DNA of 64,000 bases. It comes from Arthrobacter sp. SLBN-112 (lineage in GTDB: Bacteria > Actinomycetota > Actinomycetes > Actinomycetales > Micrococcaceae). Numbering within the stretch: position 1 is the stretch's first letter; the number at the start of each line of letters is the position of its first letter. Positions 62,519 to 64,000 of this stretch are shown piece by piece. The position numbers were made by a program, and so were the translations under genes. The stretch spans positions 2,976,001-3,040,000 of the forward strand of contig NZ_JAUSXY010000001.1 of the NCBI RefSeq assembly GCF_030944625.1, written 5' to 3'. A model generated the notes under the pieces. It was not told the DNA's origin and did not search any database. It saw nothing but the letters and a program-made list of their open reading frames with translations.

Positions 62519-63138
62519 GGGGCCACGGCTTCCTCCTGGCCAACTATGTGCCGGGCACCTCGCTCCTCCACCGGTCACCTCTCGCCTTAAAGTTCCTGCT
62601 GGTGCTTGCCTGCGGCCTGGCATCCTTCATCATCGTGGACTGGCGGCTCTCCGCTGCCGTCCTGGCAGTACTTTGCGGACTCTTCCTGCTGACGGGAGCG
62701 GGAGTGAAAAGGCTCTGGGGCGCTGTCCGGCCCCTTGTCCCGGTGCTCCTGGTGGTCGGACTCTTCCAAGGATGGCAGCTGGGTGCCCCCACCGGCGCCC
62801 GGATCGTCCTGAACATCCTGGTCTGCATCGTTGCCGCATCCCTGCTCACCGCCACGACTCCCGTCCAACAGCTGCTCGACGGCGTCGTCCAGCTGGCGCG
62901 TCCCTTCGAGAGGTTCGGCGCCGACCCTGAGCGTTTCGCCCTCACCATCGGCATCATGCTCCGCAGCATTCCGTACATCGCGGGAACGTTCGCGGACGTA
63001 CGCGATTCCGCGCGGGCCAGGGGCCTGGATCGCAATCCCCGGGCCCTTGTCCTGCCGGTCTTCATCACCTCGGTGGCGTACGCTCGGCAAACGGGCGAAG
63101 CGCTGGCTGCCCGCGGCCTGGGCGAAGCCGAGGACTGA
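62515..63138 (+). CDS. bioN: ECF transporter T component for biotin (BioN-type)
   Basis: 207 residues from the GTG at 62515, overlapping the ATPase stop (GTGA). Several membrane helices (FLLVLACGLASFIIVDW, VLLVVGLFQGW) and the coupling motif ADVRDSARARGLDRNPR, corresponding to the Ala-Arg-Gly signature of EcfT proteins. Confidence 0.9.
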   Translation: MRGHGFLLANYVPGTSLLHRSPLALKFLLVLACGLASFIIVDWRLSAAVLAVLCGLFLLTGAGVKRLWGAVRPLVPVLLVVGLFQGWQLGAPTGARIVLNILVCIVAASLLTATTPVQQLLDGVVQLARPFERFGADPERFALTIGIMLRSIPYIAGTFADVRDSARARGLDRNPRALVLPVFITSVAYARQTGEALAARGLGEAED

Positions 63139-63159
63139 CGCAGCCCCCGATAACGAGCG

Positions 63160-64000
63160 TCAGCGAACCAGGCGCTGGTACTCCAGGAGCGCGGCGGTTC
63201 CCATCCCGCCCGCCATGCTGATCATCGCCATCGCCAGGGTGCCGGGCACGGACGACCGTCGCGCCTGGGCCAGCAACCGCGTTACCAGGACGGCCCCGGA
63301 CGCGCCGTAGGCATGCCCCAGGGCCAGCGCCCCGCCGTCCAGGTTCGAGCGCGCCGGATCGATCCCCAGCTCGTCAAGGCATGCGAGTGTCTGCGAGGCG
63401 AACGCCTCGTTGAATTCCACGAGGTCCAGCTCCCCGGCGGTAACACCTGCACCGGCCAGTACGTGGCGTGCCGCGCTCGCGGCACCGATCCCGAGTACCC
63501 CCGGAGCAACCCCGGAGATGTGGGTACCGCGGACCAGCAACGCGTCCCGGGCGCCGAGTTCGCGCGCCCGGTGCAGCGAAGTCATGACGACGGCGGCTGC
63601 GGCGTCCGCGTCGAAGCACGAGTTTCCGGCGGTGACGGTTCCCCCTGGGACGAAGGCGGCAGGGAACCGTGCCATGACCGCCGGGGTGAGGGCGGCCCGC
63701 GGTCCGTCATCAGTTGCGACGGCGCCCGCGGGGGTGGGCAGCGTGACGATTTCGCCGTCGAAAAGCCCGTTCCGCATGGCTGCGAGGGCTTTCCGGTGGC
63801 TGGCCAGCGCGAAGGCATCCTGGCGGTCCCGGCCCACGCCGTATTCCTGCGCCACCGTTTCGGCGGCCACGCCCATGTCCGGATCGCCAAAGCTGTCCGG
63901 CACAAACTGGGCGCGGCGGTAGAACTCCGGGACGCCGTCGTCGGTCCGGTGCGCGCGCAACGGCGCCGTACTGGTGCTCTCCACTCCCCCGGCCAGGTAC
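63160..64000 (-). CDS. acetyl-CoA acyltransferase (thiolase), partial: N-terminus beyond the window
   Basis: 280 codons of the C-terminal part. Opens mid-gene at YLAGGVESTS (thiolase AGGVESMS-type loop); includes AGNSCFDADAAAAVVM, VEFNEAFASQ, the catalytic-His region GGALALGHAYGASGAVL and a C-terminus MAMISMAGGMGTAALLEY, in which the second catalytic Cys of the usual CxGGG is Ser-Met-Ala-Gly-Gly, a possible loss of that residue. Convergent with the ECF operon. Confidence 0.9.
   Translation of the reverse strand, partial: YLAGGVESTSTAPLRAHRTDDGVPEFYRRAQFVPDSFGDPDMGVAAETVAQEYGVGRDRQDAFALASHRKALAAMRNGLFDGEIVTLPTPAGAVATDDGPRAALTPAVMARFPAAFVPGGTVTAGNSCFDADAAAAVVMTSLHRARELGARDALLVRGTHISGVAPGVLGIGAASAARHVLAGAGVTAGELDLVEFNEAFASQTLACLDELGIDPARSNLDGGALALGHAYGASGAVLVTRLLAQARRSSVPGTLAMAMISMAGGMGTAALLEYQRLVR

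Overview
The window is chromosomal DNA of a high-GC Gram-positive actinobacterium, most likely Arthrobacter or Pseudarthrobacter (Micrococcaceae). Supporting points are the mycothiol ligase gene mshC, the divergent glgA(glgM)/glgC pair, DUF4193, DUF3099 and DUF5703 proteins, the MaoC/FabG4/FadA2-like lipid operon, many GTG and TTG starts, and short intergenic regions with strong GC-rich hairpins. The genus is inferred from gene content, not from a database match.

Layout. 1-10 kb: 5' part of trmI, a site-2 protease, a HAD phosphatase, a PAC2 protein, uppP-mshC, an aldo/keto reductase, two small conserved proteins, and an M20 peptidase/acyl-CoA dehydrogenase pair. 10-16 kb: tRNA-Leu(GAG), a histidine-rich lipoprotein, a CsbD protein, a secreted protein with a duplicated domain, a broken DUF805 gene, a phospholipase D-like enzyme and a quinone reductase. 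16-23.5 kb: two family 9 glycosyltransferases, DUF4193, a membrane metalloprotease, a glutathionyl-hydroquinone-reductase-like protein, a frameshifted serine hydrolase and a FUSC-like membrane protein. 23.5-30 kb: a fatty-acid module (MaoC, FabG4-like, thiolase) divergent from a TetR gene and a large acyl-CoA-oxidase-like enzyme, with a near-ideal operator between them. 30-33 kb: glycogen genes. 33-38.3 kb: a zinc-ribbon SDR, a PNPOx-like protein and the transglutaminase/alpha-E/ATP-grasp cluster. 38.4-54.1 kb: mostly housekeeping genes (YeiH, pepN, lipoate ligase, L31 type B, TrmH, TauE, ABC proteins, serB, fabG, SURF1, ABC-F, DUF808, VOC).

54.1-60.9 kb looks like an accessory segment. It holds a serine resolvase with a Tn402/Tn5053-like terminal repeat 70 bases upstream, a TmrB-like P-loop protein, a GNAT acetyltransferase, a DUF2306 membrane protein, unrecognised genes, a 755-base stretch with no gene, and a MarR/oxidoreductase pair with palindromic operators. 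61-64 kb: a biotin ECF transporter (bioY-ATPase-T component) and a partial thiolase.

The most informative observations are: the transposon-end-like repeat beside the resolvase, which fits 'res-site hunting' by Tn402-type elements; three gene-breaking single-base events within about 14 kb (M20 run-on, DUF805 nonsense, serine hydrolase frameshift); the TetR and MarR operators; an SDR-zinc ribbon fusion lacking the catalytic tyrosine; and the poorly understood ATP-grasp/alpha-E/transglutaminase cluster. I found no CRISPR array, prophage or clear multi-gene defence system.
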